Source: Candidatus Calditenuaceae archaeon
Lineage (GTDB): Archaea > Thermoproteota > Nitrososphaeria_A > Caldarchaeales > Calditenuaceae
Length of the DNA stretch: 64,000 nt
Direction: 5' to 3'
Assembly: GCA_025059595.1 (NCBI GenBank)
Contig: JANXDI010000029.1
Span: 93,561-157,560, forward strand
Shown: piece after piece, positions 1-9,267 of the stretch
Numbering within the stretch: the first letter of the stretch is position 1
Layout: every line of letters begins with the position of its first letter
Notes under the pieces: generated by a model
What the model was told of the DNA's origin: nothing
Database searches by the model: none
What the model saw: only the letters and a program-made list of their open reading frames with translations
Translations under genes and position numbers: made by a program

Positions 1-2408
1 CACTTCGCAAGGGAGACATATCCGGTTCCGCCAATTCTGTTCCATGCCTCCTCCGCCGTGAAGGGGGCTACAACTGAGAGCATCTTGACCCACGACTCTA
101 AGAGGAGCTTGGCAGCGGGTCCCAGGGTTCCGCCCCTTCTTCTAAGATATTTTCGCCACAAATTCTCCGTCTCGTAGAGGATTTTTGAAGCGGCGGTGCG
201 CGTCTTGAGAGTGTTTAAGCTCTCTTCAATTTCGCGTATAATGAGCTTGAGACGTGATACGACCCAGTTGTCAGCCTCTTGCCACTCTTCGCCAAATGTT
301 GAGCTTGCGTATTCGCCAATTATTCTCAAGAAGTTGTCTAGGTATTTTCGCGCCGCTTCAGCGTTCTTCCACTTCCAGTCTGGGTCGTCCATGTCCTCCG
401 CGGAAAGTATTATTGCTAGCCTCGTGGCATCGGCTCCAACTCGCGAGATGGCATCCTTCAGAGAGACGAATATGCCTCGGCTCTTGTGCATCTCCTCTCC
501 TTCGATTCTGACCATGCCATTGACTCCCACGGAGCGGGGCCACTTTTCAGGTGGGAATAAAGCCACGTGCTGAAATATGTAGAATGTGAGGTGGTTGGGC
601 AGCAATTCCTTGGCTGATACTCTCAAATCTACTGGATACCAGTAGTCATACTCCTCTCTCATTGTCTCAATGATGCCCCTGTTTATTCCTGTCCTCCTCG
701 ATAACTCCTCGGGGTCCCCACGCCCCCTGAAAACATAGTCCAGTAGCTCAAGATTCAGTTGCGTGGGTTTGACCTCCCCGCTGTTTAAGTATTTGCTTAT
801 CGTGTAAAGGGCCTGGTAGACGGTTGAGTCGCTGAGGGTCTCGACTTTCCAAGATGCGTCGAAGGGGAACTTCGTTCCGAGGCCAGTCTTCCTTGTGCAG
901 GGCCAATCCCGCAGCCAGTCGACAACGTTTAGGAACCACTGCCTCGCACCTTCCGGATAAATTTTCATGTTCCTTGAGATGTGCGTCCTGACCTGTTCCT
1001 TCCAGTCCTCATCACTGTAAGTTATGAACCACTGGTCCTCCACAATCTTGACTAGGCAACGGTCTCCGCTTCTGCATATCACTGGCTGGGGGAGGTCGTA
1101 CATTATTTCGCCGAGCCTGTCCTCCAGAAGTCGGGCTTTGACTCTTTCACGTGCATCTCTGACCGTTAAGCCACGATATTCGCCACAGAGCTCGTTTAGG
1201 ACTCCTCCGTAGAACTCCATGGCGTAAATATTCTGTGTCAAGTCTTCTAGTTTCGCGTCTGTTGAGACGTTTATTCCAGCCCTCTCTACGGCCTCAATCG
1301 CCGGGTGAGGTGGGAGGTCGGGCGTTGAAATTATGTTGAGTGGAGTTAGCTCTTCAAGGACGCTAGTCCTCAGTCCAAAACTTCTCAACTTGTCTGGTCT
1401 CAGCTTAAGCTCTTTAATTCCCGCGTAGTCGTATGGCGCGTGGCTGGGGACGCTGTAGACGACCCCAGTTCCGAGGTTGGGGTCCACGAAGTCCGCGGGC
1501 AGTATAATCAGCCGTTTACCCGTGATTGGTGCCGTGCAGTATCTTCCAATAAGTTCGCGGCCGCTGCGAGTCTTACCCTCCACTGATACTTTCTTGTGCT
1601 GCTCCTTAAGCTTGGATAACGCCTCGCCGCTCACCACAATCTTGGCTTCATTTAGCTCAGCCACTACATATTCTGCGTCCGGCTTGACCCATACGTTGGT
1701 CGCGCCGAAGATCGTCTCGGGGCGTAGAGTTGAAGCTGCGAGATAAACGTCCTCACCCTCCAGCTTGAAGAAGACGAGCGTGAACTCCACAGGTGAGACC
1801 CCTTCACCCACAAGCCTGTCGTGGTCTCCCGTTGGGCTTTCGCAGACAGGACACCAGACGACAGGGTGAGAGCCCTTCCTGAGCCGCCCCAGCTCGTAGA
1901 GGGTCAGATACTGCCACTCTATGAACCTGCTATAGTAAGGATGGAGATCGGATGTGTAGAACTCTCTCCTCCAATCAACTGAGAACCCCATGAGCTTAAC
2001 AATTTCCCTGTTCTCGTTCGTGTAGTATTGGCTGATAAAAGCCGGGTCGGTGAACTTCGGAAGGAGTTCCTCAGGCACCCTGTCTATTTCCTTAAGCATC
2101 CTCAAGACAGTCGGGTCGTTTCTTTTCAGCCTCTCTGCTGTCCCAGCGACGGCTTCCCCTGTCCAGTGCCATGCCCAGGGGAAGAGAACGTTATACCCCT
2201 TCATCCTCAAGTATCTGGCATACATGTCCACCCTAGTGGCTGTGAATCCATGTCCAACGTGGAGTGGGCCGTTCTGATAGGAGTAGGGAAAGGTTACGAA
2301 GATTTTGGGTCTATCTGGATCTGGGTCAGCCTCGAAGATCTTATCCTCGAACATCTTCTTCGCCCATTTCTCCTCGTATGAAATGGCTGAGCGGGGTGGC
2401 ATCCTCAT
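1..2408 (-). CDS. leuS: Leucyl-tRNA synthetase, archaeal type (3' end outside window)
   Basis: Class I aminoacyl-tRNA synthetase that charges tRNA-Leu in the cytoplasm. About 802 residues are visible and the C-terminus lies beyond the left edge; archaeal LeuRS is usually about 940-960 residues, so roughly 150 are missing. The HIGH box is HVGH at residues 50-53. The KMSKS box reads EMHKS at about 639-643, so its first lysine is replaced. The CP1 editing domain lies between them. Two in-frame ATGs (2408 and 2402) are possible. A TATA-like CATATATG at 2429-2436 is about 25-30 nt upstream and fits a leaderless mRNA. No partner gene is implied by the neighbours. Family assignment is secure; the start is uncertain by two codons. 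Confidence 0.93.
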   Translation of the reverse strand, partial: MRMPPRSAISYEEKWAKKMFEDKIFEADPDPDRPKIFVTFPYSYQNGPLHVGHGFTATRVDMYARYLRMKGYNVLFPWAWHWTGEAVAGTAERLKRNDPTVLRMLKEIDRVPEELLPKFTDPAFISQYYTNENREIVKLMGFSVDWRREFYTSDLHPYYSRFIEWQYLTLYELGRLRKGSHPVVWCPVCESPTGDHDRLVGEGVSPVEFTLVFFKLEGEDVYLAASTLRPETIFGATNVWVKPDAEYVVAELNEAKIVVSGEALSKLKEQHKKVSVEGKTRSGRELIGRYCTAPITGKRLIILPADFVDPNLGTGVVYSVPSHAPYDYAGIKELKLRPDKLRSFGLRTSVLEELTPLNIISTPDLPPHPAIEAVERAGINVSTDAKLEDLTQNIYAMEFYGGVLNELCGEYRGLTVRDARERVKARLLEDRLGEIMYDLPQPVICRSGDRCLVKIVEDQWFITYSDEDWKEQVRTHISRNMKIYPEGARQWFLNVVDWLRDWPCTRKTGLGTKFPFDASWKVETLSDSTVYQALYTISKYLNSGEVKPTQLNLELLDYVFRGRGDPEELSRRTGINRGIIETMREEYDYWYPVDLRVSAKELLPNHLTFYIFQHVALFPPEKWPRSVGVNGMVRIEGEEMHKSRGIFVSLKDAISRVGADATRLAIILSAEDMDDPDWKWKNAEAARKYLDNFLRIIGEYASSTFGEEWQEADNWVVSRLKLIIREIEESLNTLKTRTAASKILYETENLWRKYLRRRGGTLGPAAKLLLESWVKMLSVVAPFTAEEAWNRIGGTGYVSLAK

Positions 2409-2428
2409 AGACTTTAAAAAACGGTGTT

Positions 2429-2436
2429 CATATATG
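2429..2436 (-). promoter_or_regulatory. TATA-like element of leuS
   Basis: CATATATG is centred 24-30 nt upstream of the two candidate leuS start codons, the spacing expected for an archaeal TATA box driving a leaderless transcript. Confidence 0.45.
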
Positions 2437-2476
2437 TTGAGGGGCATGCATAGAGAGCCAAGTACGGGCCATAGTT

Positions 2477-3463
2477 TCAGCGGAAGTGTCTCCAACCTCT
2501 TCCGCTCAAGTGGTAAGTCTTACCATAAATCTTAACTGAGATTGACTTCCCCTCAGTTACTCTTCCAATGGGGATTAGGTTTGACCCCATCTTCTCAAGC
2601 AGATTCGCAGCCTCATCAAACCTATCACGAGGAATGGTCAGGACAAGCTCATACTCCTCCCCTCCCCTGAACACCGCCTCGACCAAGTCGATGTCGTAGG
2701 TGGCTGCATATTCCTTCGCTAACGGGTCTATTGGGGGGTCAGTCACCTCAAGACTCACTTTACTCCAGCGTGATATTTCATAGAGACAGGACTCGAGGCC
2801 GTCACTCGAGTCTATTGAGGCTGTCGCTAGCCTCGCCCTCCCTAGGGCTATACCCTCCTTTAATCTCGGTTTTGGGTTGTATACTGAGTCTAGTAGTGGT
2901 TGCCATCTGGTGTCGAAGTTTGAGTTAAATGTGGCATGAAGGCCCGTGGCGGTTTTTCCGAAAAGTCCCGTGACCGCGATGATGTCACCTGGTCGCGCTC
3001 TATCGCGCGGAATTGGGGCCTCAGAGTATCCAACCCCCACAACGCCTACGATAATTTCGTTAGCTTGATTGGTGTCTCCTGCGATGACTTCTCCACCGTA
3101 AAGGCGCGCAGCATCGAGAATCCCTGACCAAAGTTCAAGAAACTCTGCGCCCCTCATCATTTTCGGGAGACCTAGCTCAATAATGAAATAGAGGGGTTGG
3201 GCTCCTTTTGCCGCGAAGTCGCTTACAACGCTTACGATTGCTTTTGAGCCGGCCTGGCGTAGCGTCATTCCTGGTGGAACGTCGGTTGAGGAGACCAGCA
3301 TATCTCCTGAGACGATTACGGGCCCTTTGACTGGTATTTCCACAGCATCATCGCCCACTTGAAGCCTACTCCCCTCAACCCGGCTGAGGGAGTTCAGAAT
3401 TTTGGATAACACCCAGTCCTCCCCTAACTCAGCTAAAACTCTCTCCTCGTCACTTTCTCTCAA
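2477..3463 (-). CDS. thiL: Thiamine-monophosphate kinase ThiL
   Basis: Phosphorylates thiamine monophosphate to thiamine diphosphate using ATP, the last step of cofactor synthesis. The protein (328 residues) has the family N-terminal Mg/ATP-binding segment with VGDDAVEI at residues 36-43, the aspartate-rich GDTNQAN stretch and the SIDSSDGL motif. I place the start at a TTG (3463) because GGGGAGG lies 7 nt upstream; an open frame extends to an ATG at 3496 but would overlap panE more deeply. With the TTG start the gene overlaps the panE stop by 14 nt, so translational coupling is likely. It is the last gene of a CoA-precursor operon, joining two cofactor pathways. Confidence 0.92.
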   Translation of the reverse strand: MRESDEERVLAELGEDWVLSKILNSLSRVEGSRLQVGDDAVEIPVKGPVIVSGDMLVSSTDVPPGMTLRQAGSKAIVSVVSDFAAKGAQPLYFIIELGLPKMMRGAEFLELWSGILDAARLYGGEVIAGDTNQANEIIVGVVGVGYSEAPIPRDRARPGDIIAVTGLFGKTATGLHATFNSNFDTRWQPLLDSVYNPKPRLKEGIALGRARLATASIDSSDGLESCLYEISRWSKVSLEVTDPPIDPLAKEYAATYDIDLVEAVFRGGEEYELVLTIPRDRFDEAANLLEKMGSNLIPIGRVTEGKSISVKIYGKTYHLSGRGWRHFR

Positions 3464-4388
3464 GTGCTTGCCTCCCCTGCTCAATCGCGAGAACAAGCTG
3501 AGTCAAAATTGTATTGAGTGGCGCGGCTTTGCCTTCGTCTCGCAGTATCCTCGCGATGGCGCCGTTGATGAACTCTATCTCGGTCTTACGCCCCCTCTCG
3601 ATGTCTTGAAGCATGGAGGACTTGTTCTCAGAGGTTGAAATAATCGCCTCGTGAACAACTTTTTTCAATTCAACGCTCGACAGCCTCACTCCAAGAACTC
3701 TTCCAGCCTCAACTCCTTCGTCAACCAGCTCGTTAACCAGCTCTCCCAACACGGGGATTTTCAGAATCTCACCGTTCCGCAGCCTGAGTAGGGCTGTGAG
3801 GGGGTTTATCACGGAGTTAACTATGAGCTTTGTCACTATCTGTGGGTAGACGTTATCCGTGACTGATGTCTTTAAACCAAGCCTGGTTAACTCTTCCGCA
3901 ACACGTTTTATCTGATTTTTCTGAGTGGTGGTTGCTGGGTGCCCTCCGAGGACTGTCTCGCCGTTGTACGCATGGAAGACCCTGTTGAGGCCTGTAAGTG
4001 TCGAGGCTTGCATTGTGCAGCCTCCTATTATTCTCTCTGGACCTAAGATTTCTGCGAGCTTTTTGACGTTGTTCAAACCGTTCTGAACCGTGACGACTAA
4101 ACAGCTCTCGGGGAGATACGGTAAAATCATCTCGGCAACCGGTCCTGTGTCGTAGGATTTGACGCATATTATGCAGACATCCGCGTCTAGTGCCGTGCTC
4201 GGGTCTGTTGAGCATTCGGGCCAAGCCCTTATCGTTGAACTTTCCTCCTCAACGACTACACCCTCAGAGCTTATCGCCTCGGCCGCCTCCGTCCTCCGCG
4301 TCAGAATCTCGACATCTCCACCGTGACTACTCATGATGCCGGCGAATAGTATACCCAACGCCCCCGCCCCTACGATAAGTGTCTTCAT
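3450..4388 (-). CDS. panE: 2-dehydropantoate 2-reductase (ketopantoate reductase)
   Basis: Reduces ketopantoate to pantoate with NAD(P)H in CoA biosynthesis. The N-terminal Rossmann fold shows VGAGALG at residues 6-12, followed by the conserved CVKSYDT segment and the VTVQNGLNN motif typical of ApbA/PanE. The C-terminal helical domain carries the family 'K(L/I)IVNSVINPLTALL' segment. Length (312) is normal. The ATG overlaps the panB stop as ATGA (4385-4388), a classic coupled junction, placing it between panB and thiL in one minus-strand operon. Confidence 0.95.
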   Translation of the reverse strand: MKTLIVGAGALGILFAGIMSSHGGDVEILTRRTEAAEAISSEGVVVEEESSTIRAWPECSTDPSTALDADVCIICVKSYDTGPVAEMILPYLPESCLVVTVQNGLNNVKKLAEILGPERIIGGCTMQASTLTGLNRVFHAYNGETVLGGHPATTTQKNQIKRVAEELTRLGLKTSVTDNVYPQIVTKLIVNSVINPLTALLRLRNGEILKIPVLGELVNELVDEGVEAGRVLGVRLSSVELKKVVHEAIISTSENKSSMLQDIERGRKTEIEFINGAIARILRDEGKAAPLNTILTQLVLAIEQGRQALERK

Positions 4389-5236
4389 CCCAATTTTCCG
4401 ACTCTCGCGAGAAACTCTTCATGCTCCTCCTTTTTCATGTGCTTTGTGTATTCCTCAGATGGGAAGAGGCCTTCAAGGACCTCGGACTTATATCTTGAAA
4501 CCGCATCTATTACAGTCTGGGCTAGGTCTACATATTTCTTGGAAAAGGGTGGCGACTTGTCGTAAAGTCCAAGTAGGTCGTGAAGAACTAAGACCTGACC
4601 GTCACATCCCGGTCCAGAGCCTATTCCAATTAAGGGTATCGATATGTGGTTAGCTATGTATTCTGCTACCTCGGCTGTCACGTATTCGGCCACTATCGCG
4701 AAGGCCCCTGCCCTCTCTAACGCCCTCGCGTCTTCCACGATTTTTATGGCGTCTTCAGCACTTTTAGCAGTCAGCCTAAAGCCAGTGTTCATAGCAGCGC
4801 TCTGAGGCGTGAGTCCAATATGCCCCATAACGGGAATACCCGCTTGAACTATGGCCTTCACGGTCTCCTCGCATTCGCGGCCTCCTTCGAGCTTTACAGC
4901 GTCAACCATTCCCTCCTTAACCATGCGGCCGGCGTTCCTAACCGCCTCACGCTTAGAGACCTGAAAGGACATGAAAGGCATGTCACCGACGACAAGCGCC
5001 CTCTCTACCCCTCGGGAAACTGATTTCGAGAAGGTTATCATCTCACTCAGCTTCACAAACCTCGTATCCTTGTAGCCCATCATGACCATGGAGGCCGAGT
5101 CTCCCACCAAGACTATGTCCACTCCAGCTTGGTCGACGAGGCGCGCGAAAGCGTAGTCATAAGCGGTTATCATGACTATTTTCCGCCCCTGCTTCTTGAA
5201 GTTGATTATGTCCCTTACTGTTAGCTTCTCGTTCAT
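4385..5236 (-). CDS. panB: 3-methyl-2-oxobutanoate hydroxymethyltransferase PanB
   Basis: Transfers a hydroxymethyl group from methylene-tetrahydrofolate/-pterin to ketoisovalerate to make ketopantoate. The 283-residue TIM-barrel protein carries the family segments ITAYDYAFA (residues 23-31), the metal-binding VGDSASM (44-50), the VGDMPFMSF segment, VKLEGG with its metal-ligand glutamate, and GHIGLTPQ. IGIGSGPGCDGQ and the family 'DLLGL' follow. Its ATG region overlaps the upstream phosphopantothenate synthetase stop by 4 nt. The first committed step of CoA synthesis is therefore in the same operon as the next three. Confidence 0.97.
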   Translation of the reverse strand: MNEKLTVRDIINFKKQGRKIVMITAYDYAFARLVDQAGVDIVLVGDSASMVMMGYKDTRFVKLSEMITFSKSVSRGVERALVVGDMPFMSFQVSKREAVRNAGRMVKEGMVDAVKLEGGRECEETVKAIVQAGIPVMGHIGLTPQSAAMNTGFRLTAKSAEDAIKIVEDARALERAGAFAIVAEYVTAEVAEYIANHISIPLIGIGSGPGCDGQVLVLHDLLGLYDKSPPFSKKYVDLAQTVIDAVSRYKSEVLEGLFPSEEYTKHMKKEEHEEFLARVGKLG

Positions 5237-6000
5237 TCCAGCTCCTCCAGCCCTGTTAATCGTGATAGACGCCTCAATATGAGTTCTATCATTCTCTTGA
5301 GGTTTTCTTGATTGTTGTGTGATAGGAAGATTTTTTCAAGCTCCTCAGGCGCTGAGCATCTAAGCTCCTCCACATTCCTACAGAGGTTAGGCATGGCCCT
5401 GACGACATTATCCACTATTGTTATCGTGGCAGCTCTCGAGGTACGGGATAGAGGATTGAGGTCTACGGCAATTATCTTCTTGCCAAGCGCGACGAGCTTC
5501 TCTGCGCGGTCTCCATCCTCCAAAGGCACGAGCACCGTGTCCGCACCATAAATGCCAACCTTAGAGACAAACCTCCTTTGACTACTGAGCCCCGGAATCT
5601 CTACCAAATCTTCATCGCCCAGCACCACCCCGGCGCCCCGGCTCAACAGATACTCCTTAATCCTCCTCACCCTCTCCTCCGACCTATGGAAGAGGTTGAC
5701 CTCGATTCGGGCGTTGAGGAGCCTTGAGAGCCCTACTATTTCGTCTGGGACTAAGGCGGCTGTGTTGCCGTTTACGGAGATTACGGGGTTTTTAGAGAGG
5801 AGTAGCAGTGCTGCCGCGGCTCTTGTCGCTTGTGCAGCGGGCGGATGGGTCTCCTCCCCGAGAATATAGTCGATTGCTTCTCCTCTTCCGTGTGCTAAGA
5901 GGCCCTGGGGGACAACGAGGCCCGAGTGGAAACCCTCCACAATCTTCTGCCTAGTTATGAGCGACGCGTAGCGGGGATGGTCTCTAGGTATCTCCTCCAC
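5233..6000 (-). CDS. 4-phosphopantoate--beta-alanine ligase (archaeal phosphopantothenate synthetase)
   Basis: Archaeal-specific enzyme (COG1701) that ligates 4-phosphopantoate and beta-alanine with ATP. Together with pantoate kinase it replaces the bacterial PanC/PanK pair. Recognised from the N-terminal 'PRYASL..R..IVEGF..GLV..QGLLAHGRGEAIDYI' arrangement, the central SVNGNTAALVP segment and DLNPLSRTSR followed by VDNVVRA. Length (255) is normal. The start is GTG with a GTGAGG stretch shortly upstream. The start lies inside the 3' end of the pantoate kinase gene (46-nt overlap). Strong pathway support comes from the neighbours on both sides. Confidence 0.93.
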   Translation of the reverse strand: MEEIPRDHPRYASLITRQKIVEGFHSGLVVPQGLLAHGRGEAIDYILGEETHPPAAQATRAAAALLLLSKNPVISVNGNTAALVPDEIVGLSRLLNARIEVNLFHRSEERVRRIKEYLLSRGAGVVLGDEDLVEIPGLSSQRRFVSKVGIYGADTVLVPLEDGDRAEKLVALGKKIIAVDLNPLSRTSRAATITIVDNVVRAMPNLCRNVEELRCSAPEELEKIFLSHNNQENLKRMIELILRRLSRLTGLEELE

Positions 6001-6890
6001 TCAACCTCACCTGGTCTGAAGACCCTCACTACTGGAAGATAACTCCCTATATTTTTAGCAACCTCCGCGGCATCTCGCCTTTCAGCTACCAAAACCAAGA
6101 CTCTCTTCTTCACATACCAGCCCAACAACATAGAAGAGACAGGCTTGACAATTTCTTCCACTTTCTCGTCCACCAAGCCTAGAGCCCTTGAAAAACTGTT
6201 TGAGAGGGTGAGGAAGAGCTCGAGGTTAGGGTTCTCTAGAAAGAGTCTGTAAGCCTTCTTACCCGCCTCAATTATTTTTTCGAGGTGTATTGAAAGGAGG
6301 TCTCTTGTCGGGAGTTTCCCGAGTTCTGAGGTCAAGACCACGACCTCCTCATTTATTTTTATGCTTTCCACTTCGCCGATGCCGGGGGCGCCTGGACTCT
6401 TCCTCAAGGCTAGGCCGAACCCATCCCAGATGGAAAGGACGTCTCCAAGTCCCGTCCCATGTTTTACCTCTGAAACGTGGGCCTTCAAAGCCGCGTCCAA
6501 CGTATTAATTCTCCCGGCCAAAGCGAAGCACGCCGCGACGGCGATGCTTGACGAGGCGCTGAAGGCATAACCAGCCCCAGGGATACACGACCCAGTCAAA
6601 TTTATAGAGAAGCCCCTCCCCAATTCCGCGTAAATGTGGGCTGCGGGGCCCGAGTCAATTTTCTCTCCCCCAAACCACACTCCCTCTCCTTCATCAACAA
6701 CGCACTTAAGACCAGGCTCGATGACAAGCCCAGCGCCGAGGGAGCCTGTATGCTCCGCACGCTCATGAAAAACAGGGTAAAAGAAGCCAGTCAGATGAAG
6801 TGGGACCTCAAAGACGAGGCCACTGATACACGAACTTCTTGATGCACTTATTCGTTCATCTTTAGAGTCTCGTTGCCGAACCCTGCTCAT
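5955..6890 (-). CDS. Pantoate kinase (GHMP superfamily)
   Basis: Phosphorylates pantoate to 4-phosphopantoate, the archaeal-specific entry to phosphopantothenate (COG1829). It belongs to the GHMP kinases: the phosphate-binding motif IPGAGYAFSASSS is at residues 103-115. The typical start of this family ('..VPLHLTGFF') appears only at about residue 29, so the protein has an apparent N-terminal extension of about 25 residues; I see no in-frame ATG/GTG/TTG nearer to it, so the ATG at 6890 is kept. First gene of the CoA operon, transcribed divergently from the molybdoenzyme gene across a 67-nt gap. Confidence 0.9.
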   Translation of the reverse strand: MSRVRQRDSKDERISASRSSCISGLVFEVPLHLTGFFYPVFHERAEHTGSLGAGLVIEPGLKCVVDEGEGVWFGGEKIDSGPAAHIYAELGRGFSINLTGSCIPGAGYAFSASSSIAVAACFALAGRINTLDAALKAHVSEVKHGTGLGDVLSIWDGFGLALRKSPGAPGIGEVESIKINEEVVVLTSELGKLPTRDLLSIHLEKIIEAGKKAYRLFLENPNLELFLTLSNSFSRALGLVDEKVEEIVKPVSSMLLGWYVKKRVLVLVAERRDAAEVAKNIGSYLPVVRVFRPGEVEWRRYLETIPATRRS

Positions 6891-6925
6891 ACGGGCTATT
6901 TATCAACGTGATTCGACTCGTTAAA

Positions 6926-6934
6926 AGTTTATTT
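6926..6934 (+). promoter_or_regulatory. TATA-like element of the molybdoenzyme gene
   Basis: AGTTTATTT is centred 28 nt before the ATG at 6958, suggesting leaderless transcription. It lies in the 67-nt divergent gap shared with the pantoate kinase operon. Confidence 0.4.
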
Positions 6935-6957
6935 GGAATAATCGTAGAGTATGAGTT

Positions 6958-9258
6958 ATGGTCCGGGTTAGAAGAACGAGGGCAGAGATTGAGGGGCGTT
7001 GGCGGGAGGAGTTTGTCGTAGAAGAGGAGGAGAAGATACCGCCATGGCCCGCGGAAGCCAGTTTCAAATACGTCGGCGGCAGGGTGCCGATGGTAGACGG
7101 CCCGGCGAAGGTCACAGGCTCGGCGACATACACTGTCGACGTATCGCTGAAGGGTATGCTCGTGGGTAGATTCCTAAGATGTCCCTATCCTCATGCACGG
7201 ATACTTCACGTCGACACGTCAGATGCTGAGAAGATGCGTGGTGTTAGGGCGGTCTTCACCCATCTCAATACACCGGTTATTCCTTGGTATGGTGGGGCGG
7301 CTACTGTTTTGGGCAGCATCCTTAGGTTTCAAGGAGATGAAGTCGCGCTGGTTGTCGCTGAGGATGAAGGTGTCGCTGAAGATGCGTTGGAGGAGATAAA
7401 CGTAGAATACGAGAGGCTTCCGTTTGTTGTTGACCCGAGGGAGGCCCTGAGAGAGGACGCCCCTAAAGTTCACTCAGGGGGGAACATATATGGGGGCGGC
7501 CCTTCAAGACAGGTGAGGGGAGACCCAGATAAAGGGTTCAGCCAGTCTGACATCGTTTTAGAGGAGACATTCGAGACAAGCGCGGTCCTTCACAACTCCC
7601 TAGAGACGCACTCCACGGTGGCGTATTGGACTTCCAACGGACTCACAGTCTGGGAATCGACTCAAGCGATAAACTTCGCGCGGCGGATGCTCAGCGAAAT
7701 TTTCAACATTCCGCTATCGTCCGTCAGAGTTATTTGCGAATACATGGGTGGGGGATTTGGAGCGAAGTTCGAGATTGGAAAGCACACCGTCATGGCGGCT
7801 CTTGCTTCAAAGGTTACGGGAAGGCCGGTCAAAATATCGTTGACGAGGACGGAGGAGAACTTGGCTACAGGATGCCGTGCCCAGACGATTCAGAGGGTGA
7901 AGGCGGGGTTCAAGAGGGACGGAAGAATCGAGGCTATGCGGCTTGAAGCGATAGTCAATCTTGGAGCCTACGCATCATGGGTGCCTTTCGTTCATGGCCC
8001 ATATAGCATGCTTTATGAAATTCCCAACTTGGAGACCGTAGTTTATGGAGTCTACACGAATACTACCCCCCACGCTGCGATGCGTGCACCCGGCTTCGCT
8101 GAGGGAGCCTTCGGTCTAGAGTCGATGATGGACATGGCGGCGGAGGAGCTTGGCATCGACCCGATAGAGCTGAGGCTCAGAAACTATGCAGAAGTCGAGC
8201 CCGCGACTCGCGCTCGATACACCTCGAAAGCCTTAAGGGAGGCTTATCTAATAGGGGCCGAGCGGTTCGGCTGGAGCTCGTCAAAGGTCCCGCGGCGAGA
8301 GAATGGGAAGGTCTATGCTTCAGGCATGGCTAGCATCGTCTGGTGGGGTGGCGGAGGGCCGCCAGCCTATGCAGAGGTTAAGCTGAACACCGACGGCACC
8401 GTCCAAGTTCTTACATCGACGCAGGACATAGGCACAGGAACTAGGACCATACTGGCCCAAATAGCGGCAGAGGAGCTGTCCGTACCAATTGAACGTGTAA
8501 AGGTCGTGATGGGCGACACGTCACTCGAACTCTTCTCCCCCGGAAGTGCAGGGAGCGGAACCGTAGCATCCGTCGGCCCAGCAGTCAGAGCCGCGGCAAT
8601 CAGCGCCCGTGAACAACTACTCGATATAGCATCTCAATTCCTCGACGCCCCAAAAGAAATTATCGAGCTAAAGGACGGGAAGATAGTCCTCAAGGACGGA
8701 GAAAAATCAGTCACAATCGATGAAATTTCGCGGCAGCTTGGAGACTTTGCTATTGTCGGCAGAGGAGCTAGAGGACCAAACCCGGATAACTACGCCGTTG
8801 AGACCTTTGCGGCGCAGTTTGCTGAGGTTGAGGTAGACTTGGAAACAGGGAGCGTGAGGGTTTTGAGGTTCCTCTCGGCGCACGACTCCGGAAGAATCAT
8901 AAACAAGCTCACAGCTGAAGGTGTTGTTGCTGGTGGTGTCGGCCAAGGACTGGGGTACGCCCTCCTCGAGCAGAGAGTTGTTGACAGCTCTTCCGGCTCC
9001 GTCGTGAATCCAAACCTGCTTGACTACCTCCTACCATCGACGGTGGAGACACCTGAGATAACAGCAGTTTTTGTCGAACCCCATGATACTCACGCTAATG
9101 TCCTCGGAGCTAAAGGACTCGGCGAGCCACCGGTGATAGGAGTTGCCGCTGCAATCGCCAACGCCGTCTCAAGAGCCACGGGAGCGAGAATAACAAAGTT
9201 ACCAATAACGCCCGAGGTCGTCTTAAAGGCATTGAAAAAAGAGACGAAGACTAAGTAG
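6958..9258 (+). CDS. Xanthine dehydrogenase/aldehyde oxidoreductase-family molybdenum-binding subunit
   Basis: Large, molybdopterin-binding subunit of the xanthine oxidase family, which hydroxylates aldehydes, purines or similar substrates or oxidises CO. Visible features are the a/b hammerhead N-terminus, the glycine-rich cofactor loop GGGFGAKFE near residues 264-272, AAMRAPG, QDIGTGT, and the catalytic glutamate in GEPP at about 722-725. The CO-dehydrogenase-specific cysteine loop is not evident, so an aldehyde or heterocycle oxidoreductase is more likely. Length (766) fits the large subunit alone. No FAD (medium) or 2Fe-2S (small) subunit genes flank it, which is unusual; a molybdopterin gene (moaC) is elsewhere in the window. 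Substrate unknown. Confidence 0.9.
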   Translation: MVRVRRTRAEIEGRWREEFVVEEEEKIPPWPAEASFKYVGGRVPMVDGPAKVTGSATYTVDVSLKGMLVGRFLRCPYPHARILHVDTSDAEKMRGVRAVFTHLNTPVIPWYGGAATVLGSILRFQGDEVALVVAEDEGVAEDALEEINVEYERLPFVVDPREALREDAPKVHSGGNIYGGGPSRQVRGDPDKGFSQSDIVLEETFETSAVLHNSLETHSTVAYWTSNGLTVWESTQAINFARRMLSEIFNIPLSSVRVICEYMGGGFGAKFEIGKHTVMAALASKVTGRPVKISLTRTEENLATGCRAQTIQRVKAGFKRDGRIEAMRLEAIVNLGAYASWVPFVHGPYSMLYEIPNLETVVYGVYTNTTPHAAMRAPGFAEGAFGLESMMDMAAEELGIDPIELRLRNYAEVEPATRARYTSKALREAYLIGAERFGWSSSKVPRRENGKVYASGMASIVWWGGGGPPAYAEVKLNTDGTVQVLTSTQDIGTGTRTILAQIAAEELSVPIERVKVVMGDTSLELFSPGSAGSGTVASVGPAVRAAAISAREQLLDIASQFLDAPKEIIELKDGKIVLKDGEKSVTIDEISRQLGDFAIVGRGARGPNPDNYAVETFAAQFAEVEVDLETGSVRVLRFLSAHDSGRIINKLTAEGVVAGGVGQGLGYALLEQRVVDSSSGSVVNPNLLDYLLPSTVETPEITAVFVEPHDTHANVLGAKGLGEPPVIGVAAAIANAVSRATGARITKLPITPEVVLKALKKETKTK

Positions 9259-9267
9259 AAAAACGTC

